From positions 51,814,948-51,878,947 of the forward strand of contig NC_090751.1 of the NCBI RefSeq assembly GCF_036898095.1: a stretch of 64,000 nucleotides of DNA, written 5' to 3'. The DNA comes from Palaemon carinicauda (lineage: Eukaryota > Arthropoda > Malacostraca > Decapoda > Palaemonidae). A program made the position numbers and the translations under genes. The notes beneath the pieces were generated by a model that had not been told where the DNA came from, ran no database searches, and saw only the letters and a list, made by a program, of their open reading frames with translations. Shown one piece after another: positions 32,616 to 42,078 of this stretch. The first letter of the stretch is position 1; the number at the start of each line of letters is the position of its first letter.

Positions 32616-33514
32616 CTCAAATAGCTGACTTCCTTTTATACCTGAGGAAAGAACGATCTCTTTCAGCTCCCACTATCAAGGGTTACAGAAGCATGTTGGC
32701 ATCAGTCTTCCGTCACAGAGGCTTAGATCTTTCCAACAATAAAGATCTACAGGACCTCCTTAAGTCTTTTGAGACCACGAAGGAGCGTCGTTTGGCTACA
32801 CCTGGTTGGAATTTAGACGTGGTACTAAGATTCCTGATGTCAGAAAGGTTCGAGCCGCTACAATCAGCCTCCCTTAAAGATCTCACCTTAAAGACTCTTT
32901 TCCTGGTTTGCTTAGCCACAGCTAAAAGAGTCAGTGAGATTCACGCCTTCAGCAGGAACATCGGATTTTCATCTGAAACGGCTACATGTTCTCTACAACT
33001 TGGTTTTCTAGCCAAAAACGAGCTACCTTCTCGTCCTTGGCCGAAATCGTTCGATATTCCAAGCCTATCGAATATGGTTGGAAATGAACTAGAAAGAGTC
33101 TTATGCCCTGTGAGAGCTCTTAAGTTCTATTTAAGACGAACTAAACCTTTACGAGGCCAGTCAGAAGCTTTATGGTGTTCAGTTAAGAAACCATCTTTGC
33201 CTATGTCAAAGAATGCTTTATCCTATTTTATCAGACTGTTAATACGAGAAGCTCATTCACATCTGAGTGAGGAAGACCAAGCTTTGCTGAAGGTAAGGAC
33301 ACATGAAGTTAGAGCTGTCGCAACTTCCGTGGCCTTTAAACAAAATAGATCTCTGCGAAGTATAATGGACGCAACCTATTGGAGAAGCAAGTCAGTGTTC
33401 GCGTCTTTTTATCTTAAGGATGTCCAGTCTCTTTACGAGGACTGCTACACTCTGGGACCATTCGTAGCAGCGAGTGCAGTAGTGGGTGAGGGCTCAACCA
33501 CTACAATTCCCTAA
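32342..33514 (+). CDS. B-outer tyrosine recombinase
   Basis: An intact 390-aa frame starts at ATG 32342 (MASGRSQNSSSKGG). The core-binding part includes VYQSKWEVFRNWC and SAPTIKGYRSMLASVF. The catalytic set is complete: Arg in AKRVSEIHAF (32927), His (33302) and Arg (33311) in THEVRAVATS, and Tyr in FASFYLKDV (33410). The protein ends EGSTTTIP with TAA. It would catalyse integration and circle resolution of the element without making long target duplications. It overlaps the RT-RH-MT end by 274 nt in the Gag reading phase. Confidence 0.92.
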   Translation: MASGRSQNSSSKGGPSTSATRKEGTPRPPRSSSDCLQTIERLSRARGFSKEAARAIARARRTSTLRVYQSKWEVFRNWCKSVSVSSTSTSVTQIADFLLYLRKERSLSAPTIKGYRSMLASVFRHRGLDLSNNKDLQDLLKSFETTKERRLATPGWNLDVVLRFLMSERFEPLQSASLKDLTLKTLFLVCLATAKRVSEIHAFSRNIGFSSETATCSLQLGFLAKNELPSRPWPKSFDIPSLSNMVGNELERVLCPVRALKFYLRRTKPLRGQSEALWCSVKKPSLPMSKNALSYFIRLLIREAHSHLSEEDQALLKVRTHEVRAVATSVAFKQNRSLRSIMDATYWRSKSVFASFYLKDVQSLYEDCYTLGPFVAASAVVGEGSTTTIP

Positions 33515-33922
33515 TTCCATAACCTTTTTAATCTTTCTCTTGAAATGTTTTTATTGTTGTTTTTGGGTTGTCCGGAAGGCTAAGAAGCCTTTCGCATCCT
33601 GGTTGATTTGGCGGGTGGTCAAATTCTTTTCTTGAGAAGCGCCTAGATTAGAGGTTTTGATGAGGTCCTGTTGTATGGGTTGCAACCCTTCATACTTCAG
33701 ATCCTAGGGGTCGCTCAGCATCCTAAGAGGATCGCGAGGCTCCGTAAGGAAGACGTACAGTACTTAAGAAGGCAGAGTAATTGTTCAAGTCGACTTCCTT
33801 ACCAGGTACCTATTTATTTTGTTTTTGTTATTTTGATAACTTCTAAAATGAAATAAAAATTCTTAGCTCATAATGATGTAAACATATTTTGCTGGTCTCT
33901 ACCCACCCCCCTGGGTGTGAAT

Positions 33923-34020
33923 CAGCTATTATAATCACCGGCTAAGTTAAATATTGAAAAATGTTATTTTGATAATAAAATAAATTTTTTAATATACTTA
34001 CCCGGTGATTATAAATTAAA
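33923..34020. repeat. B-outer internal complementary region
   Basis: The reverse complement of the left end (CACCGGCTAAGTTAAATATTG) continues through AAAAATGTTATTTTGATAAT to the reverse complement of the right end (AATATACTTACCCGGTG). Confidence 0.85.
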
Positions 34021-34029
34021 GGACCCTCC

Positions 34030-34256
34030 CTTCCTCCCCAATAGAGACGCAGTGGACCGAGGAGAAAATTGAGTTCTTTGTTTACAATGAGTACTGGGTA
34101 TCTGGACGACAGATGGCACTGTTGAAGTACACCCCCTACCTGTGTAGCGATCGCTGGCAAATTTTTTCCTTAGAGTTTTTCTGTCGAGCAACAGAGTTGC
34201 AGCTATTATAATCACCGGGTAAGTATATTCAAAAATTTATTTTATTATCAAAACAT
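34030..34256 (-). repeat. B-outer right inverted terminal repeat
   Basis: This is the inverse match of 22302-22470, including GTCCAGATACCCAGTACTCA read on the minus strand. It ends TATTATCAAAACAT. Confidence 0.9.
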
Positions 34257-35573
34257 TTTTCCAAAATATACTCCTCAGCCACTCTAAGCCCATTAAAGAT
34301 TTTAGATTCAATACATCATGCTGGTAATAGATTGTCCACAGGAACGTTTAGAACCTCACCTATCCCAAGTCTCCTTGTTGATGCTGGAGAGTTACCTCTA
34401 GATCTTTACCGAATGTTTTCCATTATTCTGTATTGGTTTGGATTGCAAAGACTCCCTAATTCTTTAGCCTTTCAGACTGCGTCTGTTAAGTCACCCAACA
34501 TACTTTTGAGTTACACCCAAAATCTCCTCAACCTTTTGGGTTTCGGGTGAAACAATTATTAAACAGTCTGGATATAATTAGAAGTAAGGTACTTCCATTC
34601 AAGGTATCATCAACGCCTCCATGGAAATTACCAGAGATATCTTTTTGTAAATACTTTATTGGCGTTAAGAAGAATATGACAGACCTAGAAGCCAGGTCTC
34701 TTTTTATGGAACATGATGAAGAACATAGAGGATCGACTTTTATATATACTGATGGCTCCAAATCTGATGCTGGCTTTGGATTTGGAGTACATAGTAATGG
34801 TTTTCATTGTAGAGGTGCACTTCCTCTAACTGCTTCCATATTTACTGCTGAACTGTATGGCATATTAACCGCTATTGAGAAAATAGCGTTGGAGAAGGAG
34901 GGTAATTTTACAATTTTTAGTGATGCAAGGAGTGTCCTTCAAGTTTAAGAAGTTTTTAATTCTAGTAACCCTCTAGTTTTAAAGATTTTAGAATGGCTTT
35001 TTATTATTGGACGGAGAGGTATAACAGTTCGATTTTGTTGGGTTCCAGCATGTAAGTGTGTCTGGCAATGAGAAGGCAGATTCACTGGCAAAGAATGCTG
35101 CATCAGAGTTGCTGCCAAGAAGGTATCCCATTCCGTGTAATGATTTCCTACCTAACATCAAGAAATTGCTTTGCAATAGATGGCAACAGCACTGGGATAG
35201 TCTAGATGGCAATAAAATGAGAGAAGTAACAAATGTCATATCTCCTTGGAGGTATAGCATGATGCCTCGGAAATGGGAGACGTCTCTTTGTCGTCTCCGT
35301 ATTGGTCACACTCGGTTGACGCACAAGTTTCTGCTGAAGGGCCAACACCAACTGTATTGTGACGACTGTTTAGTACCTCTAACAGTGAGGCATTTGTTGA
35401 CCGAATGCCCCAATTATAATAACTTGAGGAATAGATATTTGTTTGAGGCTCGAGGTGAGGGTGGCAGGTTCATCCTTGCCAAGATTCTTGTACATGATGT
35501 GTCCTACTATGCAAGTGGCATTTTTAGATTTATTTCAGAAGCAGGTCTTTTGAAAACTATTGAACTTTCATAA
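34257..35573 (+). pseudogene. Host LINE, segment 3 (RT end, RNase H, zinc knuckle)
   Basis: The sequence resumes with SKIYSSATLSPLKILDSIHH and PIPSLLVDAGELPLDL, standard after the RT thumb. RNase H is open at 34547-34948 (FIYTDGSKSDAGFG; TAELYGILTAIE; FSDARSVLQ), where a TAA interrupts it. A 1-nt lesion follows near 35050 at the WVPA / VSGNEKADSLAK junction. The last part (35058-35573) is open and ends in a Cys-His knuckle-like block (YCDDCLVPLTVRHLLTECPNY). RT plus RNase H plus this C terminus places the copy in the Jockey/I supergroup of LINEs. Confidence 0.85.
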
Positions 35574-35681
35574 TGACATTCAACTTTTATGGCTTTAATT
35601 GAATGTTCTTTTATTTTTTTCTATAAACTAAATGATATCGGCGTCAATGACCTTAGATGTCAGGATGCCTGAAAACTTTAA
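35574..35681 (+). other. Host LINE 3' untranslated region
   Basis: The stretch contains ATATCGGCGTCAATGACCTT and AGGATGCCTGAAAACTTTAA, which I recall as the 3' end of crustacean LINEs followed by an AATC-repeat tail. The tail itself is displaced to 42055-42078 by element C. Confidence 0.65.
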
Positions 35682-35880
35682 TTGTTCCAACACGGAGTAC
35701 TTACCTCGAACTACTTTCTTAGGAGGATCTGGGATCTCCTCATTAACCGACCAAGAATTTTGCGTAGTTCCCCCTCTCTCCGTTACCTTATCAGGGCGCT
35801 CCAGGGCGGAAGGATACTCGCCCTTGGGCGACCTGGGGTCAGCGCATGAGGCTGCGCTGCTAGGTCTGGGTCGTCAGTAA
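35682..35880 (+). repeat. C left inverted terminal repeat
   Basis: This is the inverse of ~41850-42020. It starts TTGTTCCAACACGGAGTAC and ends near GGTCGTCAGTAAGCG. Confidence 0.88.
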
Positions 35881-35940
35881 GCGTCCGGTCGCGGCATAGA
35901 TATCATCTCGCCGCTCTCTCTCACTTATCCTGTCCGATCA

Positions 35941-36045
35941 CCTTGTGTACCACGTGTTCCTTTGTGTTCCTCATCCCTTGTGGTCCACATGTTCCTTTGT
36001 GTTCCTCATCCCTTGTGCACCACGTGTTCCCGTTGTGTTCCTCAC
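35941..36045 (+). repeat. 35-bp tandem repeat in C 5' leader
   Basis: Three near-identical 35-bp units (CCTTGTGTACCACGTGTTCC and onwards) lie just before the Gag start at 36093. A partial fourth unit follows. Confidence 0.9.
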
Positions 36046-36092
36046 TTTTCCCTTGTGTTCTTGTGTATTTTGCGTGTTCACTTTCCATCATT

Positions 36093-38500
36093 ATGGAATC
36101 CCAGCGTCGTTGTCCCGGGCCCCAAGCTGGTAAGTCTTGCGGGGCCTGGCTTTCCAATCCAGATGTCGATCCGCACACTCTGTGCTCCTCGTGTTGAGGG
36201 AATATGTGCTCCCCTTCCTCCACGTGTCCGGAGTGCGAGTCCTGGCCTGAACTTCAGTGGGCCTTGTACACCAAGAAGAAGAAGGCGGCGTCCAAGAGAT
36301 CTCCCAAGAAGGCGGGCCTTACCTCGCCGCTAACGTCGCCCTCAGTGCTTTTGGAGAGAGGTTCTCCTTCATCTTTCCCTACACAGAGTAGGGGACGAGG
36401 TAAGTACGTTGCGGGGAAACGGCCCATTGCCGTTCCCCATGAGTCTGATGTCGGGGAATCTGTTGATAAGGGGCTACGCAGACGAGTGAGAGGTCTGCTA
36501 GTGTGGCGGAAGTTTGTGTGGTAGACGAAGGCCTGGTGCCCGCAGGATCCGTCTCAAATGAAGACCCGGTGTGGGGGAAGCCCGAAACAGTGCCTACACC
36601 CCCATCGTGGCAGTGTTTTTCAGGTTCCGGGGGTGGTCGGGACAAAGAAAGGCGGCCCACGTGTTCTTTGGACCCCGAATCCATTGTTTGGACAGCGCCT
36701 GGACGCCCTTCAGGACCCTATGCGGCAGGAAAAAGAGTTCGAGGGATGGTTTGCCTCTCGACCTGCTATCCTCCGGTATCTAGACCAAGGGCACCTAGAA
36801 GACTTGTTTTAGAGTCAGAGGATTCAGACAGCTCTTTCTCCTCGGACAGCCTCTCGACCTACAGCTCTTTCTCCTCGGACAGCCTCTCGACCTACAGCTC
36901 TTTCTCCTCGGACAGCCTCTCGACCTACAGCTCTTTCTCCTCGGACAGCCTCTCGACCTACAGCTCTTTCTCGTCGGAGGACTCTAGCGGCCGGGACTCC
37001 AGGAAGAGGCGGAGGAGATCCAGAAGGAGGAGAGCTAGCTCCCACGCCAGCCCAGCCAGGAAGAGGTCAAAGTCCTCGAGAAGGAGGTATAAGAAGAAGA
37101 GTTCCTTGAGGAGGAGGTTCGTCAGAGTGGCTCTCCACCATCGTGGCTCGAGCAAGACGGCTGCCGCTCCAGTGCCTGCCTTGGTGGCCGCTGGAGCCGC
37201 TTCCGTACCCTTTCCCAGTGTCTCTTCGGCTCCGCCTGCTCGTCGGGTGCAGCCGTTGGCACACTTCCACTTACCCCTACCCTGCAAGTCGTCGGCTCCA
37301 TCTGCTCGACGGGATCTAACACGGATGAGACCCAGCGGCTCGGCCCCCATCCTCCTCGTCGCAGCGGCTCCGGCCAAGTTACGGAGCATGCTGCTGCCAC
37401 GACCATCAAGCAGCGCCATCCGGATTCCCCCGGGAGGAGGTAGACCCATGACGGTTACCCCCGCCCCGGTGGCTCTATCCGCCACGGAGGCATCCGCTCC
37501 AACCCGCCAGGAGGGAAAGGATGCCTCCGCTCCCACGGATCCCACTGTGTTTGATGTTGCTTCCGACACGGAGGTGCAGATAGTGGAAGAATTACTGGAC
37601 ACAGGCGAGTGCTCCCCGGACAAAGTCTCATCATATAGAAAGGTCCTGACACTAATTTGACACCACCATAGGCTGGACGAGCCTCAGGCCTCGTCGGAAC
37701 AAGCTTGGCTGTCAGGTCTGGGCAGGATGGTTGACAATCCTGTCCAACAAAAAACATCCCTGACCCTACCCTTAGTGCCTGACGTTGCCCTGGGGATGGA
37801 GCATGTAGATCACTTTGAGTCGGGCCCGAAGAACTCGCTGAGAGCCCAGGGTTCCTTCAAGCTCCTGCTGGGTATTAGAACCCGAAAGAAGTTCTGTGTA
37901 CCAGACGGGCAGCACTCAGAACCACGCACACTAGAAGAGGCGGTCGCTACCCTAAACCAAGGCAACACTGATGAGCGGAGCCTGAACGCACCGGTGGTGT
38001 TCTCGCATGCATAGGCTGCCGTGATGGAGGACACCTTGCAGGATATAGTGAACGTAACCTCATGGCTGGACTGGTGGGCCCGCAACCTTGCAGATTTTCA
38101 GCTGGCGCACGACCTATAGGTTCCGGAGAACCAGGCCCTGTTACAGGAACTAATCCGCTCGGGGGGGCAAGGCGATGAAGTTTCTCACCTTCCAGTCCCT
38201 TACTCAGACAGCTAACTGGGTTCTGAGGAGTGGCGGAGACAGTAGAGAGGGTCGATAAATTGAAGAGTTCGGCCGAGCCCAGGCAGCAGGTGACAATGCG
38301 GCCCTCACATAGAAGATCGTCAGTAGACGGAGCCTACCCGCCTACGCCTCCGGCTAGGCAGGAGGCCTCCTCCTCTTCCTTGCACCAATCCCCACGGCCC
38401 TCCAGAAGGAGCGGTGCCCAAACCCAGGCCTTCTTTAGACCAAAATACTCAGGCTCAAGGAGAGGCTGTTCCAACTGTCTCCCTAGAAGGAGATAGGGAG
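36093..38500 (+). pseudogene. C Gag-like protein, broken
   Basis: It begins MESQRRCPGPQAGKSCGAW and shares with families A/B the module DPHTLCSSC...CSPSSTCPEC. A TGA at 36195-36197, probably CGA by CpG decay, cuts it after 34 codons. The same frame continues to 36524, then another frame to 37660 (SFSSDSLSTYS repeats, Arg-rich stretch, Ala/Pro/Ser-rich part). Further pieces run to ~38500 in several frames, ending in a basic, Ser/Pro-rich tail. It corresponds in position and composition to the nucleocapsid-like Gag of DIRS elements. Confidence 0.75.
36830..36980 (+). repeat. 33-bp tandem repeat encoding SSFSSDSLSTY
   Basis: Four full units and one partial unit of a 33-bp repeat (AGCTCTTTCTCCTCGGACAG...) encode an 11-residue Ser-rich repeat in Gag. 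Units are nearly identical, indicating recent expansion. Confidence 0.95.
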
Positions 38501-38537
38501 AGAGGCCTCCTACGCCTTCCCACGCCCCGGGGGGGGG

Positions 38538-40345
38538 ATGCCTCAAACGTTATTGGCAAGCATGGAGAGACAATGGTGCGGATCCGTGGACGGTGACAGT
38601 CCTCAGGGAGGGATCCCCAAACATCGAGCAGAATGGCTAGCACCCAAAGACACGGAGAAGAGCGCAGCCCTGCAAGCGGAAGTGGAGGCCATGTTGATCA
38701 AGGGAGCCCTACAGCCCATCTACGAGCCTTCTCCGAGATTCTACAGCAGGCTCTTCCTGGTGGAGAAAGCAACGGAAGGCTGGAGGCCAGTTATCGATCT
38801 CTCGGCTCTGAACAAGTTCATCAAGAAGTCCTCCTTCAAGATGGCCTTGAGAGAAGGGAATTTCATGATGTCCCTGGATCTCAAGGATGCTTATTTCCAA
38901 ATCCCTGTACACCCCTCCAGCAAGAAGTTCCTCAGAGTAAGGTGGGGTTCCCAGTCCCTTCAGTTCAAGACCTTCTGCTTCGGCCTGTCAACAGATCCTC
39001 AGGTGTTCACGAGGGTATTCACCTTGGTATCAGTCTGGGCACACAAACAGGGCATCAGGCTGATCAGATACCTCGACGACTGGTTGCTGCTTTCAGCCTC
39101 AGAGGCAGACTTAAGGGATCAGGGCACACAACTTGTACAATTCTGCAAAGAGCTCGGGATTACAATCAACCTCGAGAAGTCACAGTTAGTCCCAACCACC
39201 AGAATGACGTACCTGGGGATGGTTCTGGACTCCCAGCTGGCGAGAGCTTTTCCTTCCCAGGAGAAGCTGGATAACCTAGACCAGGTGATTCACCCGTTTC
39301 TAGCAGACACTCCAATGAGGGCCAAGGATTGGCAGAGACTAGTGGGTCACCTGGTCTCGCTGGAGAAATTGGTTCCGCAAGGCAGCCTCAAGCTAAGACC
39401 AATTCAGTGGAACCTGAAGGATCTCTGGTCAGCGGAGGAGTCCCCGCAGAAGATAGTCAGGATGTCTCCGTCCTCCAAGGACATGCTCCTCTGGTGGTCC
39501 GACAGGAGGCACACGTTGAAAGGGATTCCGTTCGCTTCCGCACCTCCTGAGATGCTGCTCTTCATGGACGCATCGAAAGAGGGGTGGGGAGCTCATCTCG
39601 AAGAAACAGCAGAAGGGAAGTGGTCAGTGGAGGAAAGGACCCGACACATCAATCTGCTCGAGCTCATGGCAGTACAAAAGGCTCTCGCGACATTCGCTCA
39701 TCTCCCTCGGGGAAACTCGGTGGCACTCATGTGCGACAAGCCACTACCACATCAAGAAGCAGGGAGGCCTAAGATCAAGAGAACTGTGCGACCTCACGGC
39801 TCAAATCCTGGAATGTACAGAAAGGAACCACATTCTACTCACGGCCAGGTTCATTCCAGGAAAGAGAAACGTCCTGGCCGACGGCCTCAGCAGGACAGGG
39901 CAGGTAGTAGGGTCGGAATGGTCTCTTCATCCGCAGGTGGCACAGGAGGTTCTCCAGCTTTGGGGCTCCCCGGTGATAGACCTGTTTGCTACAAGGCTCA
40001 ATGCACAGCTTCCCGTATTCTGCTCCCTGGTACCGGATCCGACTGCAGCGTTTGAAGATGCCTTCCAACGCTCGTGGGATGGTCTCGACGTTTACGCTTT
40101 CCCCCCTTCGGAATCTTCAGGCTGGTGCTCAACAGGCTAAGGCAATCGAGGTCTACAAAGATGACTTTGGTAGCGCCCTGGTGGCCGGAGAGGGAGTGGT
40201 TCGCGGATCTGAGGACCTGTCCACCCTTCCTCCGTGGCCCCTTCCAGCAAGAGAAGACCTACTAAGTCAACCTCACTTTCGAAGGCTACACGAAAAATCC
40301 CAGGGCCATCGGCTACACGCGTGGAGGTTATCAAGCGCCTGGTAA
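38538..40345 (+). pseudogene. C RT-RNase H-MT polyprotein, frameshifted
   Basis: It is open for 505 codons from ATG 38538. RT blocks are FYSRLFLVEKATEGW, MSLDLKDAYFQIPVH, FCFGLSTDPQVF and YLDD at 39069-39080. RNase H begins at LLFMDASKEGWGAHL and RHINLLELMAVQKAL. Near 39747, just after VALMCD, the frame shifts; the rest of RNase H (FIPGKRNVLADGLSR) is in another frame. The methyltransferase-like part (VIDLFATRLNAQLPVF, DVYAFPP) is at 39937-40140, with a second frameshift after FPP, and LVAPWWPEREWF near 40170. It is inactive. Confidence 0.85.
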
Positions 40346-40380
40346 GGAAAGATTGATTCTCGGATAAGACTGCTTCCAGG

Positions 40381-41356
40381 ATGTCGGGGTATCTCCGGAA
40401 GTCCTCGTGCGTAGTGTACCAGGCCAGGTGGGCCACTTTTGTTAAATGGTGTTCCACACAGAATCTGCGGCCCTTAGACACGACGGTCCACAGTATTGCA
40501 GACTTCCTAGTTCCCCTGAGGGACCACCTGGGAGTCTCCATTCCAGCCATCAAAGGAGTCCGTGCGGCACTGGGATAGGTTTTCCAACTCAAGGGCATCA
40601 ACCTAGGGCATCTCCATGCTCATCAAGAGTTTTGAACAGTCTTGTGACCCTCGCTCCTCAAGGGTTCCTCAGTGGGATGTAGCCAAGGTCCTCAGGGCTC
40701 TCTCGAGGCCCCCCTTCTAGCCTCTTAAAGATATCCTAGACAAGGACCTCACCCTCAAGGCTGTATTCTTGCTAGCTCTTGCCTCAGCCAAACGAGTGAG
40801 TGAACTCCACGGCTTGTCCTTTGAAGTCTCACACTCGAATGGGTGGAAGGAGATGTCGTTTAGTTTCTTACCAGAATTCGTGGCCAAGACCCAGAACCCA
40901 GCAGTTGCGGACCCTAGGTTTGAGGAATTCTCTATTCCAGCAATTCCGCGCTCGGACAACCCGGAAGACCTGGTTTTGTGCCCCATTAGGACTATCAGGA
41001 AATATTTCAGTAAAACAGCCAATCTTAGGCCAGCTATCAAAAGTTTGTTCGTATCTTCAGGCCCAGTCAAGAAAGCAGTTTCTAAGAACACTATATCTTT
41101 CTGACTCCGACAGGTTATCAAAAGGGCGTACGAGAGTGATGGTTCCACGGTCCCTGTGACCCTGAGGCCCCATGACATTAGGACCCTTAGCACTTCCTTG
41201 GCCTTTGACGCCAACATGGCAGTGGGCCAAATCTTACGAGCGGGTACTTGGACCAGACAATCCACCTTTACAGCCCATTATCTGAAGGATTGTATGAGAA
41301 AGTCCCTGGATGCCTTCTCCATTGGGCCAGTAATTTTGGCTATGCACCAAGTTTAG
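40381..41356 (+). pseudogene. C tyrosine recombinase, broken
   Basis: The core-binding part (VVYQARWATFVKWC, SIPAIKGVRAAL) is open at 40381-40578 and ends in a stop. The catalytic part reads ASAKRVSELHGLSF (Arg 40793), is interrupted by TGA at 41102-41104, then continues RPHDIRTLSTSLAF (His 41171, Arg 41180) and TAHYLKDCM (Tyr 41279). All four catalytic residues are still encoded, but at least one nonsense codon and one frameshift intervene. Confidence 0.85.
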
Positions 41357-41689
41357 TGTTTTTGGGCCCCGGGTAGTCCGTGGAAAGTAATCACAAGCGA
41401 CACAGGTTCCTCCTTACTCCCCCCCCCTTCCTTGCTACCCTCTCCCCTTTTCCTATCCTCCTTCCATGTGAGAGATGGACATTGAGGGACACCATGTCTG
41501 GATTATATATAAAAGGTGAGTTTGTACATAAGGTAGACTTTTGCGTGCTTTCCCCTGCTCTCCTACCTCTCCACTGGGTCGTCTAGACCTAGCCTCCTAT
41601 CTAGGTCTCGTGCCCCAGGATGTCATAATTTTCCGGCCTGTAAGCCACTCCCTCTCCCTCCTCCTAAAGTATAAGTCTCATAAGAAATT

Positions 41690-41775
41690 AGTTTGAGGTA
41701 AGTACTCCGTGTTGGAACAAATCACAAATTTTAGATAATTTGTATTTTTCCTAACAGTACTTACCTCGAACTACT
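41690..41775. repeat. C internal complementary region
   Basis: GAGGTAAGTACTCCGTGTTG (reverse complement of the left end) runs through GAACAAATCACAAATTTTAG into TAACAGTACTTACCTCG (reverse complement of the right end). Confidence 0.85.
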
Positions 41776-41839
41776 TTCGGGTTATGGCCCACCCATCCTG
41801 CCCCAATTATCTTACAGGAGTTCGAGGAGGACTTAAACA

Positions 41840-42054
41840 TACGCTTACTGACGAACCAGACCTAGCAGCGCAGCCTCACGCGCTGACCCCGGGTCGCCCC
41901 AGGGCGAGTATCCTTCCGCCCCGATAAGGTAACGGAAAGAGGGGGAACTTCGCAAAATTCTTAGTCAGTTAATGAGGAGATCCCAGATCCTCCTAAGAAA
42001 GTAGTTCGAGGTAAGTACTGTTAGGAAAAATACAAATTACCTAAAATTTCTGAT
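41840..42054 (-). repeat. C right inverted terminal repeat
   Basis: This is the inverse partner of 35682-35880, with the shared GGGATCTCCTCATTAAC block, ending CTAAAATTTCTGAT. Confidence 0.88.
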
Positions 42055-42078
42055 ATTAATCAATCAATCAAAGGCAGG
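42055..42078 (+). repeat. AATC-repeat tail of the host LINE (inferred)
   Basis: ATTAATCAATCAATCAAA directly follows element C, while the LINE 3'UTR ends directly before it. The tail and UTR are contiguous if C is removed. Confidence 0.55.

Larger units (their letters stand above)
22302..34256 (+). mobile_element. DIRS-type retrotransposon B-outer, hosting B-inner
   Basis: The left end is CAATATTTAACTTAGCCGG after TTTT (22298-22301), and the right end is ...CAAAACAT before TTTT (34257-34260). The element's own length is about 6.5 kb, and the remaining 5.44 kb is B-inner, inserted in its left terminal repeat at 22471. The left ITR pieces before 22471 match the right ITR at 34060-34230 better than they match B-inner, including GGAAAAAATTCGCCAG and GTCCAGATACCCAGTACTCA. 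That assigns the outer ends to each other. RT-RH-MT and YR are intact; Gag has one frameshift. Confidence 0.9.
35682..42054 (+). mobile_element. DIRS-type retrotransposon C
   Basis: This is a distinct DIRS family. The left end TTGTTCCAACACGGAGTAC and the right end (...CTAAAATTTCTGAT) bound ITRs of ~190 bp that share TACTTACCTCGAACTACTTT and CTTAGGAGGATCTGGGATCT. An internal complementary region lies at ~41690-41775. Gag, RT-RH-MT and YR are all present but broken by stops and frameshifts. It is inserted between the LINE 3'UTR and its AATC tail. Confidence 0.88.

Noticed and set aside
36958..37623. Minus-strand 221-codon frame opposite C Gag
   Set aside because: It is a shadow of the GC-rich Gag coding strand. 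The product is low-complexity and unrelated to any element gene.
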